From: Variovorax sp. PBS-H4
Lineage (GTDB): Bacteria > Pseudomonadota > Gammaproteobacteria > Burkholderiales > Burkholderiaceae_C
Length of the DNA stretch: 64,000 bases
Assembly: GCF_901827205.1 (NCBI RefSeq)
Contig: NZ_LR594675.1
Coordinates: forward strand, 620,001 to 684,000
Direction of reading: 5' to 3'
The notes under the pieces are model-generated. The model was not told the DNA's origin, did not search any database, and worked only from the letters and a program-made list of their open reading frames with translations. The position numbers and the translations under genes were made by a program. Below are positions 9,229 through 17,137 of this stretch, one piece after another. Position 1 is the stretch's first letter. Each line of letters opens with the position of its first letter.

Positions 9229-10110
9229 ATGTCCGCATCCCTCGTCACTGCCGGTCGCAGCCGTCTTTCGCTCTACCTGGACCTGATCCGCTGGAATAGG
9301 CCTGCAGGTTGGCTCCTGCTGCTGTGGCCTTCCCTCGCCGCCCTCTGGTTCGCGGCTGATGGATTTCCCGGCTGGCACCTGCTCGTCGTCTTTGTGCTCG
9401 GCACCATCTTGATGCGCAGCGCCGGCTGCTGCGTCAACGACGTTGCCGACCGCGATTTCGATCGGCACGTCAAGCGTACAGCGCAGCGGCCCGTCACCAG
9501 CGGTGCGTTGTCGGTCGTGGAGGCGCTGTCGCTGGGGGCCTTCCTCGCACTCGCCGCTTTCGCGCTGGTGCTCACGACCATCCGTGCGACGGTGCTGTGG
9601 TCCTTCGCGGCGCTGGGAGTCACGTTGGTTTATCCCTTCGCCAAGCGCTTCATGTCCATTCCGCAGGCGGTCCTGGGCATCGCCTTCAGTTTCGGCATTC
9701 CAATGGCTTTTGCGGCTGTGCAGTCCTCGGTGCCGGTTTTCGCCTGGTGGTTGCTGGTGGGTAATCTGTTTTGGGTCTTGGCCTACGACACCGAATACGC
9801 GATGGTCGACCGCGACGACGATCTCAAGATCGGGATGAAGACGTCAGCGATTACCTTCGGGCGCTTCGATGTGACCGCCGTCATGGCCAGCTACGCCATT
9901 TATCTCGGCATCTGGGCCGCCGCCGGCACGAGCCGTCAACTGGCTCCTGCTTTCCATGGCGCCATTGCCTTGGCGGCGGCGCAGGCGCTATGGCATTGGA
10001 AACTGATCCGCGGGCGTACGCGGGACGGTTGCTTCAAGGCTTTCCGGCTTAACCATTGGCTGGGCTTCACCGTGTTTGCCGGCGTCGTGAGCGGCTACCT
10101 GCTGCGCTGA
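9229..10110 (+). CDS. ubiA: 4-hydroxybenzoate octaprenyltransferase
   Basis: Integral membrane prenyltransferase that attaches the polyprenyl tail to 4-hydroxybenzoate in ubiquinone synthesis. Both Asp-rich magnesium/diphosphate motifs are visible: NDVADRDFDRHVKRTAQRP in the first half and DTEYAMVDRDDDLKIGMKTS in the second. They are separated by several hydrophobic helices, in a 293-residue protein of normal length. Start at 9229 (MSASLVTAGRSRLSLYLDLIRWNRP) because the conserved YLxLxRxxRPxG entry motif lies about 17 residues in. It ends 12 bp before the convergent proC stop. Confidence 0.95.
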   Translation: MSASLVTAGRSRLSLYLDLIRWNRPAGWLLLLWPSLAALWFAADGFPGWHLLVVFVLGTILMRSAGCCVNDVADRDFDRHVKRTAQRPVTSGALSVVEALSLGAFLALAAFALVLTTIRATVLWSFAALGVTLVYPFAKRFMSIPQAVLGIAFSFGIPMAFAAVQSSVPVFAWWLLVGNLFWVLAYDTEYAMVDRDDDLKIGMKTSAITFGRFDVTAVMASYAIYLGIWAAAGTSRQLAPAFHGAIALAAAQALWHWKLIRGRTRDGCFKAFRLNHWLGFTVFAGVVSGYLLR

Positions 10111-10122
10111 AGCCGCGCGGGT

Positions 10123-10980
10123 CTAACCGCGGCCAAATTCCTCGGCCAATTCCGACGCGCGCTGGTGGGCAGCGCGAATTGCAGCCTTGAATTTCGCCTT
10201 GACGTCGGCGCTCTCGAGCGAGGTGATTGCGGCAAAGGTGGTTCCGCCCTTGGAGGTCACGCGCTCACGCAGCACGGCGGGCGGCTCGGTAGCGTCGTTC
10301 GCCAGGGTCGAGGCGCCAACGAAGGTGCCGACGGCCAGCCGGTGCGCTTGCTCGGGCGTGAGACCCAGTTCCACGCCTGCCTCCGTCATCGCCTCGATGA
10401 AATAGAACACGTAGGCGGGTCCCGAGCCGGATACCGCGGTGACCGCGTCCAGTGCGCTTTCGGCTTCCACCCACAGCAGCTCGCCGGTGGCTTCCAGCAC
10501 TTGCTCGACCTGTTTGCGCCCGGCTGGCTCGACAGCCGTTCGCGCGAACAGGCCAGTCACGCCCTTTCCGACCAGCGCCGGCGTGTTCGGCATGGCGCGC
10601 ACGACCTGCTCCGTGCCAAGCCAGCGCGCGATACTGTCGGAGGGGATGCCGGCGGCGACGCTGAGATGCAGCGCGTCCTTGGCCAGCCCTCTGACGGCAA
10701 GCGCGGCCTCTGCAAAACTCTGCGGCTTGACGGCCCAGACCAGCACCCCGCACCGCTCGAGCGCCGCGCCGGCCTGGGCGTGGGCTGCGATGCCGAAGTC
10801 GCGCCGCAGCCGCTCACGCGGCTCCAACGCCGGCTCGACCACTTCAAAGGTCGCCGCTGGCACCTGTCGTTTGATCAGCCCGCCAATGATGGCGCTAGCC
10901 ATGTTGCCGCCGCCGATGAAGCCGATTGGAGGAAGAGGATTTCGCTCTTGACGGGGCAGGAAAGTGACGGCGATGTTCAT
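10123..10980 (-). CDS. proC: Pyrroline-5-carboxylate reductase
   Basis: Last enzyme of proline synthesis, reducing pyrroline-5-carboxylate with NAD(P)H. The N-terminal Rossmann motif IGFIGGGNMASAI lies about 18 residues in. The family signature around AVSGSGPAYVFYFIEAMTEAG and the C-terminal block RERVTSKGGTTFAAITSLE are present. Length is 285 residues versus about 270 usually; the extra residues are an N-terminal extension before IGFIGG. No in-frame ATG lies closer to the fold, so the ATG at 10980 is used although no ribosome-binding site is obvious. Convergent with ubiA. Confidence 0.95.
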   Translation of the reverse strand: MNIAVTFLPRQERNPLPPIGFIGGGNMASAIIGGLIKRQVPAATFEVVEPALEPRERLRRDFGIAAHAQAGAALERCGVLVWAVKPQSFAEAALAVRGLAKDALHLSVAAGIPSDSIARWLGTEQVVRAMPNTPALVGKGVTGLFARTAVEPAGRKQVEQVLEATGELLWVEAESALDAVTAVSGSGPAYVFYFIEAMTEAGVELGLTPEQAHRLAVGTFVGASTLANDATEPPAVLRERVTSKGGTTFAAITSLESADVKAKFKAAIRAAHQRASELAEEFGRG

Positions 10981-11224
10981 GATCTATGGATTCGAAGGCG
11001 GTACGCAGCCAATCAGCAGCGGGTGGATTGCTCAGGACTGACCACCCTTGAGAGCAGTGGGCTGGTCGACTCGTGAGCGTCGGCTCGCGAGGAAAAGCGG
11101 CAGTCACGCCAAAGTCTAGACCTGATCGCGCACTGATCGAAGGCGGGTGCTCACGTTTTCGCCCGCAACCGGTCTGGCGACGCGCTTCTAACCGACGGGC
11201 GAGTTTGCCGCGCAACAGAGGCAA

Positions 11225-11253
11225 TTGACACCCATGCACTCCCGTGCCACAAT
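11225..11253 (+). promoter_or_regulatory. Sigma-70-type promoter of the spc ribosomal operon
   Basis: A perfect TTGACA at 11225-11230 is followed after exactly 17 bp by CACAAT at 11248-11253 (4 of 6 matches to the -10 consensus). Transcription would start near 11260, leaving a leader of about 150 nt before rplN. The 432-bp gap from 10981 to 11413 holds no gene that I can see. A short stem, TTCGCTTT paired with AAAGGCGAA near 11262-11280, lies at the start of the leader. The call rests on consensus matching and position. Confidence 0.6.
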
Positions 11254-11413
11254 CGCGGGCTTCGCTTTTCAAAGGCGAAAAAACAGCGATAGAGCTTCTG
11301 CCCAGCGGAAGTGCACCGAAGTGGTTTCGATGCATGAACGACGGGCCCAAGACTGACTGCTAACCACTTCCGATGTTCGGGGTGGTGATCGGTACAAGTT
11401 GGGAATACACGAA

Positions 11414-11782
11414 ATGATCCAAACTGAATCCCGGCTCGATGTGGCCGACAACACGGGCGCGAAATCCGTCCTGTGTATCAAGGTGCTCGGTGGCTCCAAG
11501 CGGCGTTATGCCAGCGTGGGCGACGTCATCAAGGTCAGCATCAAGGAAGCCGCTCCGCGTGGTCGCGTCAAAAAGGGCGAGATCTACAGCGCTGTGGTGG
11601 TTCGTACCGCCAAGGGCATCCGTCGCGCCGACGGTTCGCTCGTCAAGTTCGACGGCAATGCAGCCGTTCTGCTCAACGCCAAGCTGGAGCCCATCGGCAC
11701 CCGCATCTTTGGACCGGTGACGCGCGAGCTGCGCACCGAGAAGTTCATGAAGATCGTGTCTTTGGCCCCCGAGGTTCTTTAA
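11414..11782 (+). CDS. rplN: 50S ribosomal protein L14
   Basis: 122 residues, the normal length, starting MIQTESRLDVADNTGAK and containing the L14 block GDVIKVSIKEAAPRGRVKKGE. L14 binds 23S rRNA at the interface with the small subunit. It is the first gene of the cluster here: rpsQ, rpmC and rplP, which usually precede it, are absent and the upstream neighbour is proC on the opposite strand. Translation starts at the ATG at 11414; the frame can be extended by five non-conserved codons. rplX follows after 10 bp. Confidence 0.98.
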   Translation: MIQTESRLDVADNTGAKSVLCIKVLGGSKRRYASVGDVIKVSIKEAAPRGRVKKGEIYSAVVVRTAKGIRRADGSLVKFDGNAAVLLNAKLEPIGTRIFGPVTRELRTEKFMKIVSLAPEVL

Positions 11783-11792
11783 GGACAATGCC

Positions 11793-12110
11793 ATGAACAA
11801 GATTCGCAAGGGCGACCAGGTCATCGTGCTGGCCGGGCGCGACAAGGGCAAGCGCGGCACGGTATCGCTGCGCAAGGATGACTCGCACCTGATCGTCGAC
11901 GGTATCAATCTGGTCAAGAAGCACACCAAGCCGAACCCCCTCAAGGGTACGACCGGCGGCATCGTCGAAAAGGCCATGCCGATTCACCAATCCAACGTGG
12001 CGATCTTCAATGCCGCGACCGGCAAGGCCGATCGCGTGGGCATCAAGGTCACGGACGGCAAGCGCGTGCGCGTCTTCAAGTCCAGCGGCGAAGAAATCAA
12101 GGCCGCCTAA
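11793..12110 (+). CDS. rplX: 50S ribosomal protein L24
   Basis: 105 residues with the KOW motif near the N-terminus (KGDQVIVLAGRDKGKRGTV) that contacts 23S rRNA; L24 is an assembly initiator of the large subunit. Length matches the family. It sits 10 bp after rplN and 11 bp before rplE, in the standard spc order, and an AGGACA lies before the ATG. Nothing unusual is seen. Confidence 0.98.
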   Translation: MNKIRKGDQVIVLAGRDKGKRGTVSLRKDDSHLIVDGINLVKKHTKPNPLKGTTGGIVEKAMPIHQSNVAIFNAATGKADRVGIKVTDGKRVRVFKSSGEEIKAA

Positions 12111-12121
12111 GGGGTACTCAC

Positions 12122-12661
12122 ATGGCACGTCTCCAACAACACTACCGCGAAAAAATCGCGAAGGACCTGGCTGAGAAGTTCGGCTACAAGTCGCCCATGC
12201 AGGTCCCGCGCCTGACCAAGATCACGCTCAATATGGGCGTGGGTGAGGCGGTTGCCGACAAGAAGGTGCTGGATAACGCGGTCGCCGACCTGACCAAGAT
12301 CGCCGGCCAGAAGCCCGTGGTGACCAAGTCCAAGAAGGCCATCGCCGGTTTCAAGATCCGCGAGCAACAGCCCATTGGCTGCATGGTCACGCTGCGCGGC
12401 GTCCAGATGTATGAATTCCTGGATCGCTTCGTGACGGTGGCGCTGCCGCGGGTGCGCGACTTTCGTGGCATCTCCGGCCGTGCCTTCGACGGCCGCGGCA
12501 ACTACAACATCGGCGTGAAAGAGCAGATCATTTTCCCCGAGATCGAGTACGACAAGGTCGACGCCCTGCGCGGTCTTAATATCAGCATCACGACCACGGC
12601 TAAGACCGACGAAGAAGCCAAGGCGCTGCTCGCGGGCTTCCGTTTTCCGTTCAAGAACTGA
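12122..12661 (+). CDS. rplE: 50S ribosomal protein L5
   Basis: 179 residues, normal length, with the signatures VPRLTKITLNMGVGEA and GRGNYNIGVKEQIIFPEI. L5 binds 5S rRNA and contacts the P-site tRNA and the small-subunit head. Position between rplX and rpsN is the canonical spc order, with an 11-bp gap before and 8 bp after. Nothing unusual is seen. Confidence 0.98.
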   Translation: MARLQQHYREKIAKDLAEKFGYKSPMQVPRLTKITLNMGVGEAVADKKVLDNAVADLTKIAGQKPVVTKSKKAIAGFKIREQQPIGCMVTLRGVQMYEFLDRFVTVALPRVRDFRGISGRAFDGRGNYNIGVKEQIIFPEIEYDKVDALRGLNISITTTAKTDEEAKALLAGFRFPFKN

Positions 12662-12669
12662 GGTGACTT

Positions 12670-12975
12670 GTGGCTAAAGTAGCTTTGATCGAGCGCGAGC
12701 TCAAGCGAGAAAAACTGGTCGCAAAGTACGCCGCCAAGCACGCGGAATTGAAGGCGATCGCCAACGATGCGAAGAAGAGCGACGAAGAGCGCGCAGCCGC
12801 CCGCTTGGCCCTGCAGAAGCTCCCGCGCAACGCCAACCCGACGCGCCAGCGCAACCGCTGCGAAATCACCGGCCGTCCCCGTGGCACCTTCCGTCAGTTC
12901 GGTCTGGCCCGCGCCAAGATCCGTGAACTGGCCTTCAACGGCGACATCCCTGGTGTCACCAAGGCCAGCTGGTAA
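12670..12975 (+). CDS. rpsN: 30S ribosomal protein S14 (zinc-free form)
   Basis: 101 residues starting at a GTG (12670): MAKVALIERELKREKL. The C-terminal block NRCEITGRPRGTFRQFGLARAKIRELAFNGDIPGV is typical S14. This is the long form that lacks the CxxC-CxxC zinc-binding knuckle of the short paralogue, so it needs no zinc. It assembles into the 3' domain of 16S rRNA. The gene lies 8 bp after rplE, and AGGTGA precedes the GTG. Confidence 0.97.
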   Translation: MAKVALIERELKREKLVAKYAAKHAELKAIANDAKKSDEERAAARLALQKLPRNANPTRQRNRCEITGRPRGTFRQFGLARAKIRELAFNGDIPGVTKASW

Positions 12976-12995
12976 GCCAGGCAGGAGCAAAGAAC

Positions 12996-13391
12996 ATGAG
13001 CATGAGTGATCCCATTGCCGACCTGCTGACGCGTATCCGCAACGCGCAGATGGTGGCGAAGCCCACCGTGTCGGTCCCGTCTTCGAAGGTGAAGGTCGCG
13101 ATCGCACAGGTGCTGAAGGACGAGGGCTACATCGACGGTTTTCAGGTCAAGACCGAAGCCGGGAAGAGCGAACTCGAAATCGCGCTGAAGTACTACGCTG
13201 GCCGTCCGGTCATCGAACGCATCGAGCGAGTGAGCCGTCCCGGCCTGCGCGTCTACAAGGCCAGCGCTGCGATCCCGCAGGTGCAAAACGGCCTGGGTGT
13301 CGCCATCGTCACAACCCCCAAGGGCGTGATGACCGACCGCAAGGCCCGCGCCAGCGGCGTCGGTGGCGAAGTGCTGTGCTACGTCGCCTGA
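12996..13391 (+). CDS. rpsH: 30S ribosomal protein S8
   Basis: 131 residues with MSDPIADLLTRIRNAQ at the N-terminus and the C-terminal GVGGEVLCYVA block. S8 binds the central domain of 16S rRNA and, in enterobacteria, represses the spc operon by binding its mRNA near rplE; whether that holds here was not tested. Two in-frame ATGs (12996 and 13002) are possible; a good AGGAG at 12981-12985 favours the first. rplF follows after 25 bp. Confidence 0.97.
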   Translation: MSMSDPIADLLTRIRNAQMVAKPTVSVPSSKVKVAIAQVLKDEGYIDGFQVKTEAGKSELEIALKYYAGRPVIERIERVSRPGLRVYKASAAIPQVQNGLGVAIVTTPKGVMTDRKARASGVGGEVLCYVA

Positions 13392-13416
13392 CCGAGACAT
13401 CGAGGAGAACACTGAA

Positions 13417-13950
13417 ATGTCCCGAGTAGGAAAAATGCCGGTTGCCATCCCCGAAGGTGTGGATGTGGCGATCAAGGAAGACCAGATCAGCGTCAAGGGC
13501 AAGGGCGGCGCGCTCAGCCTGGCGCGCAATGCGCTGGTGAACATCGTCAACAAGGACGGCAAGCTGAGCTTCGAGCCCGCCAACGAATCGCGCGACGCGA
13601 ATGCGATGAGCGGTACGGTGCGACAGCTGGTGAACAACATGGTGGTCGGTGTGACCAAGGGCTTTGAGAAGAAGCTGAATCTGGTCGGCGTGGGTTACAA
13701 GGCCCAGGCGCAAGGCGCCAAGCTGAACCTGCAGGTTGGCTATTCGCACCCCGTCGACAAGCTGATGCCCGAAGGCATCACCGTGGCAACGCCCACCCCG
13801 ACCGAAGTCGTGATCAAGGGAGCCGACCGTCAGCGCGTCGGCCAAGTGGCCGCTGAGATCCGAGCTGTTCGTCCGCCCGAGCCGTACAAGGGCAAGGGCA
13901 TTCGCTATTCGGACGAGAAGATCGTGATCAAAGAGACCAAGAAGAAATAA
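13417..13950 (+). CDS. rplF: 50S ribosomal protein L6
   Basis: 177 residues, the standard length, starting MSRVGKMPVAIPEGVDV and ending with RPPEPYKGKGIRYSDEKI plus a Lys-rich tail, the classical L6 C-terminus. It binds near the GTPase centre of 23S rRNA. The start at 13417 is preceded by GAGGAGAA; a longer frame from 13363 overlaps rpsH and is not conserved. Canonical position between rpsH and rplR. Confidence 0.98.
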   Translation: MSRVGKMPVAIPEGVDVAIKEDQISVKGKGGALSLARNALVNIVNKDGKLSFEPANESRDANAMSGTVRQLVNNMVVGVTKGFEKKLNLVGVGYKAQAQGAKLNLQVGYSHPVDKLMPEGITVATPTPTEVVIKGADRQRVGQVAAEIRAVRPPEPYKGKGIRYSDEKIVIKETKKK

Positions 13951-13967
13951 GGGGCAGCAAAAAAATG

Positions 13968-14333
13968 ATGTTGACCAAAAAAGCACAGCGTCTTCGCCGC
14001 TCGCGCCAGACCCGCATCCGCATTGCAACCCAAGGCGTGGCGCGCCTGACGGTAAACCGCACCAATCTGCACATCTATGCTGCCGTCATCTCGGACGACG
14101 GTACCAAGGTGATCGCTTCCGCCTCGACGGCAGAAGCGGAAGTGCGCAGCTCGCTGGGTGCTTCCGGCAAGGGCGGCAACACCGCCGCAGCCACGATCAT
14201 TGGCAAGCGCATTGCCGAAAAGGCAAAGGCCGCTGGTATCGAGAAGGTGGCCTTTGACCGCGCGGGGTTCGCCTACCACGGCCGCGTCAAGGCGCTGGCC
14301 GATGCGGCACGCGAAGCCGGCCTGCAGTTCTAA
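13968..14333 (+). CDS. rplR: 50S ribosomal protein L18
   Basis: 121 residues beginning MLTKKAQRLRRSRQTRIRI, with the NRTNLHIYAAVI and AFDRAGFAYHGRVKALADAA blocks of L18, which binds 5S rRNA. Two adjacent ATGs (13965 and 13968) are present; the family usually begins MLTKK, so the second is chosen. It lies 17 bp after rplF and 18 bp before rpsE. Nothing unusual is seen. Confidence 0.97.
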   Translation: MLTKKAQRLRRSRQTRIRIATQGVARLTVNRTNLHIYAAVISDDGTKVIASASTAEAEVRSSLGASGKGGNTAAATIIGKRIAEKAKAAGIEKVAFDRAGFAYHGRVKALADAAREAGLQF

Positions 14334-14351
14334 TCGGACACGAGATTCAAT

Positions 14352-14870
14352 ATGGCAAAGATTCAGGCAAGAACGCAAAGCGAAGGCCCCGAAGACGGTT
14401 TGCGCGAGAAGATGATCGCGATCAATCGCGTCACCAAGGTGGTGAAGGGTGGTCGTATCCTCGGTTTTGCGGCACTGACTGTCGTCGGTGACGGAGACGG
14501 TCGCGTGGGCATGGGCAAGGGCAAGTCGAAGGAAGTGCCGGCCGCAGTTCAGAAGGCGATGGAAGAGGCTCGTCGCAATCTCGCGAAGATCTCGATCAAA
14601 AATGGCACGTTGCACCATCGTGTCACGGGCCATTGGGGTGCCGCCTCAGTGGTCATGATCCCGGCGCCGAAGGGAACTGGCATTATTGCCGGCGGTCCGA
14701 TGCGTGCAGTGTTTGAAGTGATGGGTATTACGGACATCGTGGCCAAGAGCCATGGTTCGTCGAACCCCTACAACATGGTGCGTGCCACGTTGGACGGTTT
14801 GCGCAATTCGACGACGGCTTCGGAAGTTGCGGCCAAGCGTGGTCTGACCGTCGAGCAACTCTTCGCCTGA
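14352..14870 (+). CDS. rpsE: 30S ribosomal protein S5
   Basis: 172 residues. The double-stranded RNA-binding block VKGGRILGFAALTVVGDGDGRVG and the C-terminal GIIAGGPMRAVFEVMGITDIVAKSHGSSNPYN region are typical of S5, which helps set decoding accuracy at the neck of the small subunit. It follows rplR by 18 bp and precedes rpmD by 13 bp. Nothing unusual is seen. Confidence 0.98.
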   Translation: MAKIQARTQSEGPEDGLREKMIAINRVTKVVKGGRILGFAALTVVGDGDGRVGMGKGKSKEVPAAVQKAMEEARRNLAKISIKNGTLHHRVTGHWGAASVVMIPAPKGTGIIAGGPMRAVFEVMGITDIVAKSHGSSNPYNMVRATLDGLRNSTTASEVAAKRGLTVEQLFA

Positions 14871-14883
14871 ACGGAGCATCGAC

Positions 14884-15066
14884 ATGACAACGCAACAAAC
14901 GCTCAAGGTGCAACTGGTCAAGAGTCCAATTGGCACCAAGCAATCACACCGCGACACCGTGCGCGGCCTCGGCCTGCGCAAGCTCAACAGCGTGAGTGAA
15001 CTGCAGGACACGCCCGCGGTGCGCGGCATGATCAACAAGATCAGTTATCTGGTCAAAGTGCTCTAA
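14884..15066 (+). CDS. rpmD: 50S ribosomal protein L30
   Basis: 60 residues, the usual length, with QLVKSPIGTKQSHRDTVRGLGLRKLN typical of L30, and ending in MINKISYLVKVL. It lies between rpsE and rplO, 24 bp before the latter, with GGAGCATCGAC before the start. Nothing unusual is seen. Confidence 0.97.
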   Translation: MTTQQTLKVQLVKSPIGTKQSHRDTVRGLGLRKLNSVSELQDTPAVRGMINKISYLVKVL

Positions 15067-15090
15067 ACAGAGTCGCTGAGAGAGACGCAT

Positions 15091-15522
15091 ATGGAACTCA
15101 ATGGCATCAAGCCCGCGGCGGGCGCCAAGCACGCCAAGCGCCGCGTCGGCCGAGGTATTGGCTCCGGCCTGGGTAAGACCGCTGGTCGTGGTCACAAGGG
15201 TCAGAAGTCCCGCGCGGGCGGATTCCACAAAGTGGGCTTCGAAGGCGGTCAGATGCCGCTGCAGCGCCGCCTGCCCAAGCGTGGATTCAAGTCGCAATCG
15301 CTTAAGTACAACGCTGAAGTTACGCTGACCGCGCTCGAGAAGTTGGGCCTAGCCGAAGTGGACCTGCTCGCGCTCAAACAAGCCGGCCTGGTGGGCCAGA
15401 TTGCCAAGGTGGTGAAGGTCGTCAAGTCGGGCGTGCTGACCCAGGCCGTCAAGCTGACGGGTATCGGCGCAACCGCCGGTGCCAAGGCCGCGATTGAAGC
15501 GGTCGGCGGCAGCGTGGCCTGA
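15091..15522 (+). CDS. rplO: 50S ribosomal protein L15
   Basis: 143 residues starting MELNGIKPAAGAKHAKRRVGRG, with the Gly/Lys/Arg-rich N-terminus GRGHKGQKSRAGG and the FEGGQMPLQRRLPKRGF block of L15, a late assembly protein of the large subunit. It is 22 bp upstream of secY, the canonical spc order. Nothing unusual is seen. Confidence 0.98.
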   Translation: MELNGIKPAAGAKHAKRRVGRGIGSGLGKTAGRGHKGQKSRAGGFHKVGFEGGQMPLQRRLPKRGFKSQSLKYNAEVTLTALEKLGLAEVDLLALKQAGLVGQIAKVVKVVKSGVLTQAVKLTGIGATAGAKAAIEAVGGSVA

Positions 15523-15544
15523 TCGCAAGCGAAAGAAGGTCATA

Positions 15545-16855
15545 GTGGCAACGAACGCGGCGACGCTCGCAAAGACAGGCAAGTTCGGCGACCTGCGTCG
15601 CCGGCTGGTTTTCTTGCTGCTCGCCCTCGTGGTCTACCGCGTCGGAGCGCACATTCCGGTGCCGGGGATCAATCCTGACCAACTGGCGCAGCTGTTCCAA
15701 GGCCAGCAAGGCGGCATCCTGAGCTTGTTTAACATGTTCTCGGGCGGCGCGCTATCGCGCTTCACCGTGTTCGCGCTGGGCATCATGCCGTATATCTCCG
15801 CGTCGATCATCATGCAGTTGATGACCTACGTGGTGCCGACGTTCGAGCAGCTGAAAAAGGAAGGCGAAAGCGGCCGACGCAAGATCACGCAGTACACCCG
15901 CTATGGGACGCTGGGTCTTGCGCTTTTCCAGTCTTTCAGCATCGCGGTAGCGCTGGAATCTTCGGCAGGTCTGGTGATATCGCCCGGCTTCGGCTTTCGC
16001 CTGACAGCGATGGTCAGCCTGACTGCAGGTTCGATGTTCCTGATGTGGCTTGGTGAGCAAATTACCGAACGAGGCTTGGGCAACGGGATTTCAATCCTGA
16101 TCTTCGCGGGCATAGCCGCCGGCCTGCCGAGCGCGATCGGCGGCTTGCTTGAATTGGTTCGTACCGGCGCGATGAATGTGCTTGTCGCGTTGTTCATTGT
16201 TGCCGTGGTGATTCTGGTCACCTACTTCGTAGTGTTCGTCGAACGCGGCCAGCGCAAAATCCTGGTGAACTACGCGCGGCGGCAGGTGGGCAACAAGGTC
16301 TATGGCGGCCAGTCCTCGCATCTACCGTTGAAGCTAAACATGGCTGGTGTCATTCCGCCAATTTTCGCTTCCTCGATCATTTTGCTGCCCACAACGGTGG
16401 TGAGTTGGTTCAGCACCGGCGACAGCATGCGCTGGATCAAGGACATCGCTAGTGCGCTGACGCCGGGGCAACCGATCTACGTGCTGCTCTATGCGGCCGC
16501 AATCGTGTTCTTCTGCTTCTTCTACACGGCACTCGTATTCAACAGCCGAGAGACCGCCGACAACTTGAAGAAGAGCGGCGCATTCATACCGGGCATCCGG
16601 CCAGGTGATCAGACTGCGCGTTACATTGACAAGATCCTGGTTCGGCTGACACTCGCTGGTGCGGTGTACATCACCTTCGTCTGCCTGCTGCCGGAGTTCC
16701 TGATCCTTAAATACAACGTGCCGTTTTATTTTGGCGGCACCTCTCTGCTGATCATCGTGGTGGTCACCATGGATTTCATGGCCCAAGTCCAGAACTACAT
16801 GATGTCGCAGCAGTATGAATCACTGTTAAAGAAGGCCAATTTCAAGACTTCGTAG
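15545..16855 (+). CDS. secY: Protein translocase subunit SecY
   Basis: Ten-helix channel subunit of the SecYEG translocon in the inner membrane. 436 residues starting at GTG 15545 (VATNAATLAKTGKFGDLRRRLVFL). The plug-region text YRVGAHIPVPGIN, the cytoplasmic loop ERGQRKILVNYARRQVGNKVYGGQ that contacts ribosome and SecA, and the C-terminal RETADNLKKSGAFIPGIRPG block are all present. The start was chosen because the longer frame upstream reads over rplO in another frame. The gene that normally follows, infA, is reduced to a remnant. Confidence 0.98.
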   Translation: MATNAATLAKTGKFGDLRRRLVFLLLALVVYRVGAHIPVPGINPDQLAQLFQGQQGGILSLFNMFSGGALSRFTVFALGIMPYISASIIMQLMTYVVPTFEQLKKEGESGRRKITQYTRYGTLGLALFQSFSIAVALESSAGLVISPGFGFRLTAMVSLTAGSMFLMWLGEQITERGLGNGISILIFAGIAAGLPSAIGGLLELVRTGAMNVLVALFIVAVVILVTYFVVFVERGQRKILVNYARRQVGNKVYGGQSSHLPLKLNMAGVIPPIFASSIILLPTTVVSWFSTGDSMRWIKDIASALTPGQPIYVLLYAAAIVFFCFFYTALVFNSRETADNLKKSGAFIPGIRPGDQTARYIDKILVRLTLAGAVYITFVCLLPEFLILKYNVPFYFGGTSLLIIVVVTMDFMAQVQNYMMSQQYESLLKKANFKTS

Positions 16856-16860
16856 CAGCG

Positions 16861-16989
16861 CTCGAGATGTGGATGCATTCCATCCGCATCCTTGCAGGTG
16901 ACAAGGTCACCATTGAGTTGACGCCCTATGACTTGAGCCGGGCGCGCATTGTGTTTAGGGCGAAGTGTCGCTGGTTAACAGAGTTTTAG
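16861..16989 (+). pseudogene. infA: infA remnant (C-terminal half of IF-1)
   Basis: Directly after the secY stop, an open frame from an ATG at 16867 reads MWMHSIRILAGDKVTIELTP and continues YDLSRARIVFRAK, then CRWLTEF and a TAG at 16987-16989. The first 33 residues match the last half of translation initiation factor IF-1 almost residue for residue (KMRMHYIRILPGDKVTVELTP..., from memory of the family). The N-terminal half, about 38 residues of a 72-residue protein, is missing, and the usual stop after FRAK is replaced by TGT so the frame runs seven codons on. The position between secY and rpmJ is where infA normally sits. A second infA elsewhere in the genome must supply the function. Confidence 0.85.
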
Positions 16990-16998
16990 GAGAGTGAA

Positions 16999-17112
16999 AT
17001 GAGAGTTTCGGCTTCGGTCAAGACCATTTGCCGCAATTGCAAGATCATCCGCCGCAAAGGTGTTGTGCGCGTGATCTGCACTGACCCGCGCCACAAGCAG
17101 CGCCAGGGTTGA
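16999..17112 (+). CDS. rpmJ: 50S ribosomal protein L36
   Basis: A 37-residue gene reading MRVSASVKTICRNCKIIRRK, then GVVRVICTDPRHKQRQG. The zinc ligands CxxC, Cys and His of the zinc-containing L36 type are all present. An AGGAG at 16988-16992 lies six bases before the ATG, partly within the stop codon of the infA remnant. It begins the alpha-operon half of the cluster, 25 bp before rpsM. Confidence 0.97.
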   Translation: MRVSASVKTICRNCKIIRRKGVVRVICTDPRHKQRQG

Positions 17113-17137
17113 GCTAGACAGATTTAAGAGGACGCAC

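Noticed and set aside
11262..11285. Terminator after the spc promoter
   Set aside because: The TTCGC stem is weak and is followed by an A run, not T, on the plus strand.
16861..16989. Functional short IF-1
   Set aside because: The N-terminal half of the OB fold is absent, so the product could not fold as IF-1.
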